Positions 41,121-53,297 of a stretch of DNA of 64,000 bases are shown here, one piece after another. The translations under genes were made by a program, and so were the position numbers. Under the pieces are notes generated by a model. The model saw nothing but the letters and a program-made list of their open reading frames with translations. It was not told where the DNA came from and searched no databases. Source of the stretch: Variovorax terrae (lineage in GTDB: Bacteria; Pseudomonadota; Gammaproteobacteria; Burkholderiales; Burkholderiaceae_C); NCBI RefSeq assembly GCF_022809125.1, contig NZ_JALGBI010000001.1, forward strand, positions 2,666,001 to 2,730,000, in the 5' to 3' direction. The first letter of the stretch is position 1, and each line of letters begins with the position of its first letter.

Positions 41121-42314
41121 TCAGTGTTTCATCAGGGCCGCGAGGCCGGCTGCCAGCTCCTCGAGCCGGCTCAGATTGTGAACCGCCAGCATGCCCTGCG
41201 CATGGCGGTGCAGCACGGCCGCGCCGCGCGCCACGGGCGCGTAGCCGTCAAAGCGCAGCAGCGGGTTGAGCCACAGCAGGCGGCGGCTGCGCCGGCCCAG
41301 CCAGGCGAGTTCGGCCTCCAATTGCGCGGGCTCGCCGGTGTCCAGCCCGTCGCTGATGACCAGCACCAGCGTGCGCCGCCCCACCAGCCGGCGCGCATGC
41401 TGGGTGCGCAGGCTGGCCAGCGACTCGCCCAGCCGCGTGCCGCCTGCGAAGTCCTCGATCAGCGCGCCGGCGGCGCGCAGCATGTCGTCGGTGTCGGCCA
41501 GCCGGAAGGCCGGCGTGAGATCGGTCAGGTGGGTGCCGAAGGCGAACACGTCGCGCCGGCCCCGGTGCCCGCCCAGGCTGCGCGTGGCCGCGTGCAGGAA
41601 GGCCAGCAGCAGCCGCGCGTAGCGCTCCATCGAGCCCGACACGTCCACCAGCACCAGCAGCGGCAGCGGCTGTTCGCGCCGCGTCAGCCGGGGCAGGCGC
41701 AGCAGTTCGCCACCGGTGCGCGCCGCGTGGCGCATCACGCCGGGCCAGTGCATGCGGGCGCCGGCCGCGCCGGGCCGCGTGCGGCGCGCCGCCACCTGCG
41801 GCACGGGCAGCGCAATGTCGCGCGCCAGGCGCTCGACCAGGCGGTATTCGCTGGCGCCCAGGGCGTTGAAGTCGGCGTGCCTGAGGCGCTGCAGGTCGCT
41901 GGCGGTCATGGCGGCGTCGAAATCCACGGTGTCTTCGGCCGGCTTCGGCGCCTGGCGGCCGAAGCCCTGCTGCGGCGACAGCGCCTCGCGCACGCGCGGG
42001 CGGCGCCGGGACGGCTCGGCCTTGCCTTCGGCGCTCGGCAGCATCTGGGCCAGCAGCTTGTGGGCCACGTCGGGGTTGCGGAAATAGGCGTCGAACAGTT
42101 CGCGGAACACCCCGCGGTCCTGCTCGCGGCTGACCATCACGGCCTCCAGCGCGGCGCCGAGGTCGGCGCGGTCGTGCACACCCACGGCCAGCGCGGCATC
42201 GCAGGCCAGCGCAAGGCGCGAGCTGTCCATGCGCACGCCGGCGCGGCGCAGCGCGCGGCCGAAGCCCGCGATGTTGTCGGCCAGCTTGCCGGTGCGTGCA
42301 TCTCCGAGCAGCAT
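41121..42314 (-). CDS. coxE: CoxE-like VWA-domain protein
   Basis: 397 residues from ATG 42314; the longer upstream frame is out of register with coxD and is rejected. The C-terminal half is a von Willebrand A domain with the metal motif LVDVSGSMERYA and later VISDGLDTGEP. Together with the MoxR-type ATPase CoxD, CoxE inserts sulfur and copper into the CO dehydrogenase active site in Oligotropha. Here it more generally matures the adjacent molybdenum hydroxylase. Confidence 0.9.
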   Translation of the reverse strand: MLLGDARTGKLADNIAGFGRALRRAGVRMDSSRLALACDAALAVGVHDRADLGAALEAVMVSREQDRGVFRELFDAYFRNPDVAHKLLAQMLPSAEGKAEPSRRRPRVREALSPQQGFGRQAPKPAEDTVDFDAAMTASDLQRLRHADFNALGASEYRLVERLARDIALPVPQVAARRTRPGAAGARMHWPGVMRHAARTGGELLRLPRLTRREQPLPLLVLVDVSGSMERYARLLLAFLHAATRSLGGHRGRRDVFAFGTHLTDLTPAFRLADTDDMLRAAGALIEDFAGGTRLGESLASLRTQHARRLVGRRTLVLVISDGLDTGEPAQLEAELAWLGRRSRRLLWLNPLLRFDGYAPVARGAAVLHRHAQGMLAVHNLSRLEELAAGLAALMKH

Positions 42315-42324
42315 CGTTGCCCCT

Positions 42325-43263
<939 letters not shown>

Positions 43264-43273
43264 GAAGCGAAGG

Positions 43274-44065
43274 CTAACCCAGCGCCTTGGCCACCGCGCG
43301 CTGGGCCTGCACGCTGATCAGGTTGGCCCGGTAGGCGGCCGAGGCATGGATGTCGCTGTTGAGGTCGGTCGCGTCGATCTTGACGGCCGCCGCGGCCTCG
43401 GGCGTGAAGCTCTTGCCGAGTGCGACCTCCAGCCCGGGGTGGCGGAACACGCCGTTACCCGCGCCGGTCACCGCCACGCGCACGCCGCCATCGGTCTGGG
43501 CCACGAACACGCCGACCAGCGCAAAGCGCGAGGCCGGCTGCTTGAACTTCATGTAGGCCGCGCGCTTCGGAACCGGGAAGCTGATCGCGGTGATCAGCTC
43601 GCCGTCTTCCAGCGCGGTGGCGAACATGCCCTGGAAGAAATCGTCGGCGGCGATCTTGCGCTTCGTGGTCTGGACCGTGGCGCCCAGCGCCAGCACCGCG
43701 CTCGGGTAGCAGGCCGCGGGATCGTTGTTGGCCACCGAGCCGCCCAGCGTGCCCATGGCACGTACCTGCTTGTCACCGATGTGGGCGGCAAGGTCGGCCA
43801 GCGCGGGAATCGCGGCCTGGACCACGGCGCTGGCTGCCACGTCGGCATGGCAGGTCATGGCCCCGATCACGAGGGCGCTGCCCTCCTGGCGGATGCCGAC
43901 CAGCTCCTTGATGCCGCCCAGGTCGGCCAGCGCCTCGGGGTTGGAGAGGCGCAGCTTCATCGAGGCCAGCAGGGTCTGGCCGCCGGCCAGGACCTTGGCG
44001 CCCCCGGCGGCGAGCTTCGCCGCATCGGCCGTGGTGGCGGGACGTTCGAAGGTGAATGCATACAT
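43274..44065 (-). CDS. coxM: Molybdenum hydroxylase FAD-binding subunit (CoxM type)
   Basis: 263 residues of the vanillyl-alcohol-oxidase-type FAD fold. The FAD loops AGGQTLLASMKLRL and MGTLGGSVANNDPAACYPSA are intact. It transfers electrons from the iron-sulfur subunit to the acceptor. It lies 22 bases after coxL with GAGGAGAT before the ATG. Confidence 0.94.
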   Translation of the reverse strand: MYAFTFERPATTADAAKLAAGGAKVLAGGQTLLASMKLRLSNPEALADLGGIKELVGIRQEGSALVIGAMTCHADVAASAVVQAAIPALADLAAHIGDKQVRAMGTLGGSVANNDPAACYPSAVLALGATVQTTKRKIAADDFFQGMFATALEDGELITAISFPVPKRAAYMKFKQPASRFALVGVFVAQTDGGVRVAVTGAGNGVFRHPGLEVALGKSFTPEAAAAVKIDATDLNSDIHASAAYRANLISVQAQRAVAKALG

Positions 44066-44087
44066 GGTGGATATCTCCTCGGGTCGG

Positions 44088-46460
<2,373 letters not shown>

Positions 46461-46481
46461 GTTCTGTCTCCTTCGCTTCGT

Positions 46482-46955
<474 letters not shown>

Positions 46956-47134
46956 GGCGGGTCTCCTGTAGCCGCAAGGCCGTGTCTGGGGGTGATGAAA
47001 TTGTTGACCCCGCCCTCCCCCACTTACCTAGGCTAAACCCTAGTTCGGTTGCGTCAAGCCCCTGAAATTCTCAAAATGCAACATTGTGGCTGTCATCATG
47101 ACGCCACCCCCACGAACCACGATCCGGGCAAGCC
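46956..47134. promoter_or_regulatory. Divergent intergenic region between the cox operon and its GAF-Fis regulator
   Basis: 179 bases with no gene. It holds TTACCTAGGCTAAACCCTAG near the middle and an imperfect dyad CAACATTGTGG at about 47080, either of which could bind the adjacent regulator. No -24/-12 sigma-54 element (GG-N10-GC) was recognised on either strand. The operator role is an inference from position. Confidence 0.4.
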
Positions 47135-48283
47135 ATGAAACCGGTACCGACCGCCTTCGCGGAGCAACGACTGCAGCAGATCGAGCAGGCCCGCGAGACT
47201 GTGATGCAGGAAGGGCGTTCGCTCACCGACACCCTGGTGGACGCCTGGTTCGAGCGCTCCTGGATCGAGCGCTCCTGGCGCCGCTGCCTGGCCCAGGGCC
47301 AGCGCCCCGAGCAGCATGTGGCGTTCGACGTGATTCCCGCCGAGGCGATGCGCCGCACCCGCGAGGCCAGCCATTCGCTGGTGCAGGCGGCCAAGCCGGT
47401 GCTGGACCGGCTGGGCCGCGCCATCGCCAGCACGCGCTACTTCGCCATCCTGACCGACGCCGAGGGCACCGTGATCGACGTGGGCGGGCCCGTCGATCAC
47501 TCCGACCGGCGCGCCCAGGCCATCGCCCGCATCGGCGTCGACCTCTCCGAGCGCAGCATCGGCACCTCGGCCATCAGCGCCGCCCTCACCGAGCTGCGGC
47601 CGGTGTGGCTGCACCGCGGCGAGCACTTCTTTGCCGACACCGCGGTCTACAGCTGCGCCGGCGCCCCGCTGTTCGGCCCCGACGGCCACTGCGTGGGCAT
47701 GCTCGACCTCACCGGCATCGAGGCCGCGGAGCGCCCCGAGCTCCAGCACCTGGTCATGCAATCGGCGCGCAGCATCGAGAACGCGCTCACGCTCAGCCGG
47801 CCGCACAGCCTGCTGGTGCGCCTGAACTGGCCCGGCCACCTGCTGGGCGACGAGGCCGATGGCCTGGTCTGCCTCAATGCCGACGGCTGGGTCACCGGCG
47901 CCAACCAGATGGCGCGGCAGATGATCGCCCAGCTCGTCGCCGGCACCGCCCCGCTGCATTGCAGCGAGCTGTTCGCCGCGCCGCACGAGCTACTGTTCGA
48001 TACCGCGCGGCGCCACGGCGGCGGCGCGCCGCCGCCGCTGGAGCTGCCGCTGTGGTCCGGCCTGCGGCTGCAGGCCCTGCCGCTGCGCCCGGGACAGGCC
48101 GCTCCGCTGCCGCGCACGCCACCCCCCGCCACCGCCGACAGCCTGCCGCTCAAGGACGTGGAGATCGCGTTGATCCGCAAGGCCGTGGACGATGCCCGCG
48201 GCAACGTGATGAAGGCCGCCCGCGCCCTGGGCATCAGCCGGGCCACCGTCTACCGCAAGCTGGGCCGCCAGCCGCCGCGCTGA
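47135..48283 (+). CDS. GAF-domain, Fis-HTH transcription regulator (AcoR-like, no AAA+ domain)
   Basis: 382 residues. The N-terminal SWRRCLAQGQRPEQH and the GAF region (VDLSERSIGTSAISAAL, CAGAPLFGPDGHCVGMLDLT) are as in AcoR-type activators. The C-terminal Fis HTH is MKAARALGISRATVYRKLG. The central sigma-54 AAA+ module (GAFTGA and Walker A) is absent; about 100 residues of unclear fold take its place. Divergent from the cox operon across 179 bases, it is the likely regulator of that operon, probably in response to the hydroxylase substrate. Confidence 0.87.
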   Translation: MKPVPTAFAEQRLQQIEQARETVMQEGRSLTDTLVDAWFERSWIERSWRRCLAQGQRPEQHVAFDVIPAEAMRRTREASHSLVQAAKPVLDRLGRAIASTRYFAILTDAEGTVIDVGGPVDHSDRRAQAIARIGVDLSERSIGTSAISAALTELRPVWLHRGEHFFADTAVYSCAGAPLFGPDGHCVGMLDLTGIEAAERPELQHLVMQSARSIENALTLSRPHSLLVRLNWPGHLLGDEADGLVCLNADGWVTGANQMARQMIAQLVAGTAPLHCSELFAAPHELLFDTARRHGGGAPPPLELPLWSGLRLQALPLRPGQAAPLPRTPPPATADSLPLKDVEIALIRKAVDDARGNVMKAARALGISRATVYRKLGRQPPR

Positions 48284-48373
48284 AGCCGCAGCGCCGTCAG
48301 CGCGGCTTCAGGCTTGCCGCCATACTTTCGTCCTACGATGCCGCATCGCCTGAGATCCCCAAGGAGACCACGC

Positions 48374-49207
48374 ATGCTGCTTCCCCGCTTCCGGCCGCTG
48401 CTGGCCATTGCCGCCATGGTGCTGGCCCTGCGGCCGGGCCTCGCCGCCACCGATGTCGAGACCGTGACCCTGCGAGCGGCCTCGCCAGCCGCCACGCCCT
48501 CGGTGGCCGGCGACGACATCAAGGCCTACTTCGCCAAACCGCGGGGCCCCGGCCCGTTCGGCGCCGTCGTGGCCCTGCACGGCTGCGGCGGCATGTCGCC
48601 GCGCTTCCTGCAGGAGATGACCGACCGCCTCACGGCCTGGGGCTACGCGGTGCTGGTGATCGACAGCTTTGCCTACCAGGACGTCAAGTCCGCCTGCGGC
48701 GCCGACCGCGCCCGCAGCCGTGCCGACCAGCGCCCCGCCGATGCCGTGAGCGGCCTGCGCTACCTGGCGACGCGGGCCGACGTGGACCCCAAGCGCGTTG
48801 CGCTGCTGGGCTATTCGCAAGGCGCCTGGGTTGCGCTGGAGCTGGCGCAGTCGCGCGCGACACCCGCGTTCGCGCTTCCTCCGCCGCTGCGCTTCAAGGC
48901 CGCTGCCGCCTACTACCCCGATTGCCGGGCCTATTTCAGCGAAGTCGACATGCCCACCCTGATCATGACCGGCGAGCGCGACGACTGGACGCCGGCCAGC
49001 CGCTGCCAGCAGATGCTGGAGCGCCGCGCCGGCCGCGGCGCGCCGCTGGAACTGGTGGTCTACCCCGACGCCCACCATGGCTTCGACTGGATCGACCTGC
49101 AGCCGCCGCGGCGCGTCGCCGGCTACCTGATGGCCTACCAGCCCGAGGCGGCCAGGCAGTCGATCGACCGGCTGCGCGCGTTCCTGGCGCAGCACATCGG
49201 CCCCTGA
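48374..49207 (+). CDS. Exported dienelactone-hydrolase-family alpha/beta hydrolase
   Basis: 277 residues from ATG 48374, preceded by AAGGAGA. A signal-like N-terminus (LLAIAAMVLALRPGLAA) is followed by the hydrolase fold: oxyanion-side LHGCGGMSP, nucleophile GYSQG (serine, not the cysteine of classical dienelactone hydrolase), acid TGERDDWTP and histidine DAHHGFDW. Its substrate is unknown. It lies downstream of the GAF-Fis regulator on the same strand, but nothing ties it to the cox operon. Confidence 0.88.
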   Translation: MLLPRFRPLLAIAAMVLALRPGLAATDVETVTLRAASPAATPSVAGDDIKAYFAKPRGPGPFGAVVALHGCGGMSPRFLQEMTDRLTAWGYAVLVIDSFAYQDVKSACGADRARSRADQRPADAVSGLRYLATRADVDPKRVALLGYSQGAWVALELAQSRATPAFALPPPLRFKAAAAYYPDCRAYFSEVDMPTLIMTGERDDWTPASRCQQMLERRAGRGAPLELVVYPDAHHGFDWIDLQPPRRVAGYLMAYQPEAARQSIDRLRAFLAQHIGP

Positions 49208-49254
49208 GCGGCGCCAGGGCCTCTGCCCGCCGAAACGGGCGGCCCGCCTGCGCT

Positions 49255-49632
49255 TCACGCGCCGGCCGGCACCCGGTCCAGAAAGCCCGTGACGGCCTGC
49301 AGGCGCCTGCCCGACAGCCGCGCATAGTTGGTGCCCTTGATCAGGTCGGGCTGGGCCTGCGGCCCCAGCGTCCACGAGAAACGCAGGTGCTCGCCGTGGC
49401 CGTCGGCCTGGCCATCGCGCACAAAGCGAAAGCCCGGGTAGCGCGCGTGCACGGCGCCGATCAGCGCGCTGATCTGCTCGCGGCCGCGGCCCTGCATCAG
49501 CGGGTCCACGTAGGTCGCGTCATCGGTCCAGCTTGCCGCCAGCAGCGCTTCGCGGCGTGCGGCATCGGTCTCGTTCCAGGCGGTGATGTAGTGTTCGGCC
49601 ACGGTGGTGGCATCGAAGGCGGGGATGGTCAT
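49255..49632 (-). CDS. SnoaL-like NTF2-fold protein
   Basis: 125 residues, a single cone-shaped NTF2/SnoaL domain (HYITAWNETDAARREALL, WTDDATYVDPLMQGRG, FRFVRDGQADGHGEHLRFSW). Such proteins are small isomerases, cyclases or ligand-binding proteins; many are uncharacterised. It is monocistronic and converges with the hydrolase at 48374. The 138 bases between it and tupA hold no recognised feature. Confidence 0.85.
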   Translation of the reverse strand: MTIPAFDATTVAEHYITAWNETDAARREALLAASWTDDATYVDPLMQGRGREQISALIGAVHARYPGFRFVRDGQADGHGEHLRFSWTLGPQAQPDLIKGTNYARLSGRRLQAVTGFLDRVPAGA

Positions 49633-49770
49633 GGTCGGCTCCTTGGGTCTTGGCTCACCCGCCGATCGCGGGTATGGCCATGATCGGCACCCACCGGCGG
49701 CGCGTCCATGACGCGGGAGGTCATCGCGGCGCTCACCGGGCGCCTTTGCAGCAGCGCCGACCGGGACCGC

Positions 49771-50601
49771 TCACTGGCTGCCGGCGTTGGGAAAGAACAG
49801 TTGCTCGCCGCCGATCTTGTAGGCCGCGATCGCGCCCTGCCCGGCCGGTGAAATCACCCAGTCCACGAACTTCTGGGCTTCGGCCGCTTTCACGTGCGGA
49901 AACTTCGCGGGGTTGACCACCATCACGCCGTACTGGTTGAACAGCCGCTTGTCGCCTTCCACCAGGATCACGAGGTCACCTCGGTTCTTGAAGCTCAGCC
50001 AGGTGCCGCGGTCGGTCAGCACGTAGGCGTTGGCCGACGAGCCGATGTTCAGCGCCGGCCCCATGCCGCAACCGCATTCCTTGTAGCCGCCGCCCTTCCT
50101 GTCCGCCAGGCCGGCCTGGGCCCAGTAGCGCAGCTCGGCCGCGTGCGTGCCGCTCTTGTCGCCGCGCGAAATGAAGGCACCGTTGGCGGCGGCCAGCTTC
50201 CTGAGCGCCTCCACGATGTCGCTGCCGCGCGCGCCGGCCGGATCGGCCTTGGGGCCGACCAGCACGAAGTCGTTGTACATCACCGGATAGCGTTTGACCG
50301 CGCCGCCCTCGGCCACGAATTTCTCCTCGGCCGCCTGGTCGTGCACGAACAGCACGTCGGCGTCGCCGCGGCGCGCCATGTCGATGGCCTGGCCGGTGCC
50401 CACGGCCACCACCTTGATGTCGATGCCGCTGGCCTTCCTGAACTCGGGCAGCAGGTGCCCGAACAGGCCCGACTGCTCGGTCGAGGTGGTCGAAGCCATG
50501 GTGATGGACTGTGCCGCCACCGGCGCGGACGCTACCAAATTCATAGCAGCCGATGTCCATACGACAAGGACCCCCGCCCGAAAACGCTTCAAAAACCTCA
50601 T
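49771..50601 (-). CDS. tupA: Tungstate/molybdate ABC transporter substrate-binding protein TupA
   Basis: 276 residues. After a signal peptide (cleavage near APVAAQ) the mature protein begins ITMASTTSTEQSGLFGHLLP, the TupA oxyanion-binding motif; GDADVLFVHD and SRGDKSGTHAAELRYW are also typical. The protein binds tungstate, sometimes molybdate, in the periplasm. The start overlaps the tupC stop (ATGA). Residues 1-24, nearly the whole signal peptide, are encoded by an R1 repeat. Confidence 0.93.
   Translation of the reverse strand: MRFLKRFRAGVLVVWTSAAMNLVASAPVAAQSITMASTTSTEQSGLFGHLLPEFRKASGIDIKVVAVGTGQAIDMARRGDADVLFVHDQAAEEKFVAEGGAVKRYPVMYNDFVLVGPKADPAGARGSDIVEALRKLAAANGAFISRGDKSGTHAAELRYWAQAGLADRKGGGYKECGCGMGPALNIGSSANAYVLTDRGTWLSFKNRGDLVILVEGDKRLFNQYGVMVVNPAKFPHVKAAEAQKFVDWVISPAGQGAIAAYKIGGEQLFFPNAGSQ
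50531..50598 (+). repeat. R1 dispersed repeat encoding the TupA signal peptide
   Basis: GCTACCAAATTCATAGCAGC, CGATGTCCATACGACAAGGA and CCCCCGCCCGAAAACGCTTC, then AAAAACC. The order matches the other R1 copies. It lies on the + strand, so its complement is the 5' coding sequence of tupA. Confidence 0.75.
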
Positions 50602-51317
50602 GCCAGCTCTCCTTTGACGAACAGATCGGCCTCGCGCGAGACGGCGCCCAGCGTCGGACCGTTGAAAAACTCATGCACGGGCAAATCGGCCAGCACCCGC
50701 CCGTGCTCCAGGTACACCACGCGCGTGGCCAGGCGCTTGACCTGGCCGAGGTTGTGGCTGGCGAACACCAGCGTCATCGCGCCGCCAAGCTCGCCCGGCC
50801 GGGCGAACTCGGCCATCAGCGCCTCGACCTCGCGCTTGGCATGCGGGTCCAGGCTGGCCGTGGGCTCGTCGAGCAGCAGCATGTCGGGCCGCACGGCCCA
50901 GGCCCGCGCCAGCGCCAGCCGCTGCTGCTGGCCGCCCGACAGCGCGCGCGCGTTGCGCTGCGCCTCCTCGGCCAGGCCCACGCGCTCGAGCGCCCGCAGC
51001 GCCTGGCGCCGCGCCTCGCGCCAGCGCAGGCCCTGCTGCAACCACAGGCCCAGTGCCACATTGGCCAGCGCGCTGGCGCGCAGCATGTGCGGCCGCTGGA
51101 ACAGCATGGCCTGGCGCGCCGCCACGTCGCGCAGCACCGAGCCGCTGTCGGGCCGGACCAGGCCGTGGAGCACGCGCAGCAGCGTGCTCTTGCCGCTGCC
51201 GTTGGCGCCGATCAGCGCCAGCCGCTCACCCGCCGACACCTTGAGGCTGATGTCCTGCAGCGCCTGCAGGCGGCCGAAGCGCACGCCCACCGCGCTGAGC
51301 TGCACCAGGCCGCTCAC
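50598..51317 (-). CDS. tupC: Tungstate/molybdate ABC transporter ATP-binding protein TupC
   Basis: 239 residues. Walker A is GANGSGKST, the signature LSGGQQQR and Walker B MLLLDEPTASLD. Gene order tupB-tupC-tupA and coupling to tupA assign it to tungstate uptake. It supplies energy to TupB. It lies 55 bases after tupB. Confidence 0.92.
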   Translation of the reverse strand: MSGLVQLSAVGVRFGRLQALQDISLKVSAGERLALIGANGSGKSTLLRVLHGLVRPDSGSVLRDVAARQAMLFQRPHMLRASALANVALGLWLQQGLRWREARRQALRALERVGLAEEAQRNARALSGGQQQRLALARAWAVRPDMLLLDEPTASLDPHAKREVEALMAEFARPGELGGAMTLVFASHNLGQVKRLATRVVYLEHGRVLADLPVHEFFNGPTLGAVSREADLFVKGELA

Positions 51318-51372
51318 GGCGCCGGCTCCGGCCTGCGGGCCGCCGGTCGGCGGATGGGCGTGCCTGCAGGCC

Positions 51373-52107
51373 TCATGCCGCGGCCGCCCGCATCAGGGGC
51401 CGGCCGTCCAGGGCGCTTTCGCGCCAGCGGCCGATCAATGCGATCAGCACGTTGAGCCCCAGCACCACGCCCAGCAGCACCAGCCCGAGCGCCAGCGCCA
51501 GCGGCAGGTCGCCCTTGCTGGTTTCCAGCGCGATGGCGGTGGTCATCACGCGCGTGAAGCCGTCGATGTTGCCGCCCACGATCATCACCGCGCCCACCTC
51601 CGACACGGCGCGGCCGAAAGCGGCGATCAGCACCGTGAGCAGCGCGTAGCGCTCGTCCCAGGCCAGCAGCAGGCTGCGCAGCAGCGCGCCCGCGCCCAGC
51701 GATTGCAATTGCTCGCCATGGGCGCGGTCGGCGTCCTCGATCGTCTGGCGCACCAGCGCCGTCACCACCGGCAGCACCAGCACGGCCTGCGCCAGCACCA
51801 TGGCCTTGAAGGAAAACAGCCAGCCCAGGAAGCCGAGCGGGCCGCTGCGCGACAGCAGCAGGTAGACCACCAGCCCCACCACCACCGAGGGCAGGGCCAA
51901 CAGCGTGTTGAGCAGCGCCAGCACCGCGCCGCGCCCGGCAAAGCGCGCCACCGCGAGCCAGCCGCCCAGCAGCACGCCCAGGCCGCAGGCCAGCGCACAG
52001 GCCAGCGCGCTGACCTGCAGCGAGCGCGCCACGATGGCCCACAGGCCGGCGTCCAGCGAGGTGATGAGGGCCAGCGCGGTGGCCGCGCTCTCGGCAAAGG
52101 AATTCAT
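51373..52107 (-). CDS. tupB: Tungstate/molybdate ABC transporter permease TupB
   Basis: 244 residues from ATG 52107 (MNSFAESAATALALI); a TTG at 52128 would add seven residues and is less likely. It has about five to six membrane helices and the EAA-loop-like SLGAGALLRSLLLAWDERYA. VGLVVYLLLSRSGPLG and AFGRAVSEVGAVMIVGGNI are typical of TupB/ModB-like permeases. It is the first gene of tupBCA and diverges from the ModE-like regulator. Confidence 0.92.
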   Translation of the reverse strand: MNSFAESAATALALITSLDAGLWAIVARSLQVSALACALACGLGVLLGGWLAVARFAGRGAVLALLNTLLALPSVVVGLVVYLLLSRSGPLGFLGWLFSFKAMVLAQAVLVLPVVTALVRQTIEDADRAHGEQLQSLGAGALLRSLLLAWDERYALLTVLIAAFGRAVSEVGAVMIVGGNIDGFTRVMTTAIALETSKGDLPLALALGLVLLGVVLGLNVLIALIGRWRESALDGRPLMRAAAA

Positions 52108-52156
52108 AAGTTCGGGTATCGTAGGCAAGCCCCTTGATCACCGCCATATGAATTCC
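52099..52156. promoter_or_regulatory. Perfect 10-bp inverted repeat flanking the tupB/modE-like divergent promoter
   Basis: GGAATTCATA at 52099-52108 and TATGAATTCC at 52147-52156 are exact complements separated by 38 bases. The left arm covers the tupB ATG, and the right arm lies just before the GTG of the regulator gene. Divergence across about 50 bases means both promoters lie here. A binding site for the ModE-like regulator is possible; the usual ModE box (TATATA halves) was not seen. Confidence 0.45.
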
Positions 52157-52157
52157 A

Positions 52158-53255
52158 GTGCATAAGGTCCAGCTCAACTATTCGCTGGCCCGCGACAACG
52201 ATGCCAACCTGATCCGCAACCCGCTGCTCGACCTGCTTCAGGCGGTAGCCGCCGGGGGCTCGATCTCGGCCGCGGCGCGCGCGCTGTCGCTGTCCTACCG
52301 CCATGTGTGGGGCGAGCTCAAGCGCTGGGAGCAGGAGCTTGGCCACGAGCTGATCGTCTGGGAAAAAGGCCAATCGGCCCGGCTCACCGAATTCGGGGCC
52401 AAGCTGCTGTGGGCCGAGCGCCAGGCGCAGGCGCGGCTGGCACCGCAGATCGAATCGCTGCGCGCCGACCTGGAGCGCGTCTTCGCCGTGGCGTTCGACG
52501 ACGGGGCCCATGTGCTGGGCCTGTACGCCAGCCATGACGACGGCCTGGCCGCGCTGCGCGGCTACGCGGCCCAGCACGCCCGGCTGCACCTGGACATCCG
52601 CTTCACAGGCAGCGTGGACGCGATCAGCGCGCTCAACGAGGGCCGCTGCGAAATGGCGGGCTTTCACACGCTGGAGCAGCCCGGGCCCGGCACGCTGGCC
52701 GCGCGCACCTACAAGCCGCTGCTCGAACCGGGCCTGCACAAGATCATCGGCTACGCCCGGCGCACCCAGGGCCTGATGACGGCGCCGGCCAACCCGCATG
52801 GCATCGCGTCGCTGGCGGACCTGGCCCGGCCCGGCGTGCGCTTCGTCAACCGCGACCTGGGCACCGGCACGCGCGTGCTGCTCGACGAGATGCTGGCGCA
52901 GCAAGGGCTGCCGGGCGACCGCATCGCGGGCTACCAGCGCACCGAGCCCTCGCACGCCGCGGTGGCGCAGGCCGTGGCCAGCGGCCAGGCCGATGCGGGC
53001 CTGGGCACCGAGGCCGCGGCGGTGGCGCGGGGCCTGCATTTCGTGCCGCTGGTGCAGGAGCGCTACCACCTGGTGTGCCTCAAGTCGATGCTGGAGCAAC
53101 CCGCCACGCAGGCCCTGACGCGCCTGCTGCGCAGCCCGGCCTGGCAGCAGCAACTGGCCCGCGTGGCCGGCTATGCGCCGGCGCAGTGCGGCGAAGTGCT
53201 GTCGCTGAGCAAATTGCTGCCCTGGTGGGATTTCAGGCCCAAAAAGAGGCCATAG
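52158..53255 (+). CDS. ModE-type HTH regulator fused to a periplasmic-binding-protein-like domain
   Basis: 365 residues from GTG 52158. Residues 1-100 are a ModE/LysR-type HTH (LLDLLQAVAAGGSISAAARA, SYRHVWGELKRWEQELGHEL). From about residue 120 comes a COG1910/TupA-like oxyanion-binding domain without signal peptide (LGLYASHDDGLAAL, VRFVNRDLGTGTRVLLDEML, AGLGTEAAAVARGL). This one-component design lets the binding domain sense cytoplasmic molybdate or tungstate and control the divergent tupBCA genes. The last eight residues (DFRPKKRP) lie in an R1 repeat. Confidence 0.9.
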   Translation: MHKVQLNYSLARDNDANLIRNPLLDLLQAVAAGGSISAAARALSLSYRHVWGELKRWEQELGHELIVWEKGQSARLTEFGAKLLWAERQAQARLAPQIESLRADLERVFAVAFDDGAHVLGLYASHDDGLAALRGYAAQHARLHLDIRFTGSVDAISALNEGRCEMAGFHTLEQPGPGTLAARTYKPLLEPGLHKIIGYARRTQGLMTAPANPHGIASLADLARPGVRFVNRDLGTGTRVLLDEMLAQQGLPGDRIAGYQRTEPSHAAVAQAVASGQADAGLGTEAAAVARGLHFVPLVQERYHLVCLKSMLEQPATQALTRLLRSPAWQQQLARVAGYAPAQCGEVLSLSKLLPWWDFRPKKRP

Positions 53256-53297
53256 TCCGTGTCCCACGGTCATTGGCTGCTCTTATTTTCATAGCAC
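53230..53297 (-). repeat. R1 dispersed repeat between the ModE-like and SenA-like genes
   Basis: On the minus strand: GTGCTATGAAAATAAGAGCA, GCCAATGACCGTGGGACACG and GACTATGGCCTCTTTTTGGG, then CCTGAAATC. It supplies the final codons and stop of the ModE-like gene and ends one base before the stop of the SenA-like gene. Confidence 0.7.

Noticed and set aside
46956..47134. Possible sigma-54 promoter in the cox divergent region
   Set aside because: No GG-N10-GC pattern with suitable flanks was found on either strand, and the regulator lacks the AAA+ domain needed.
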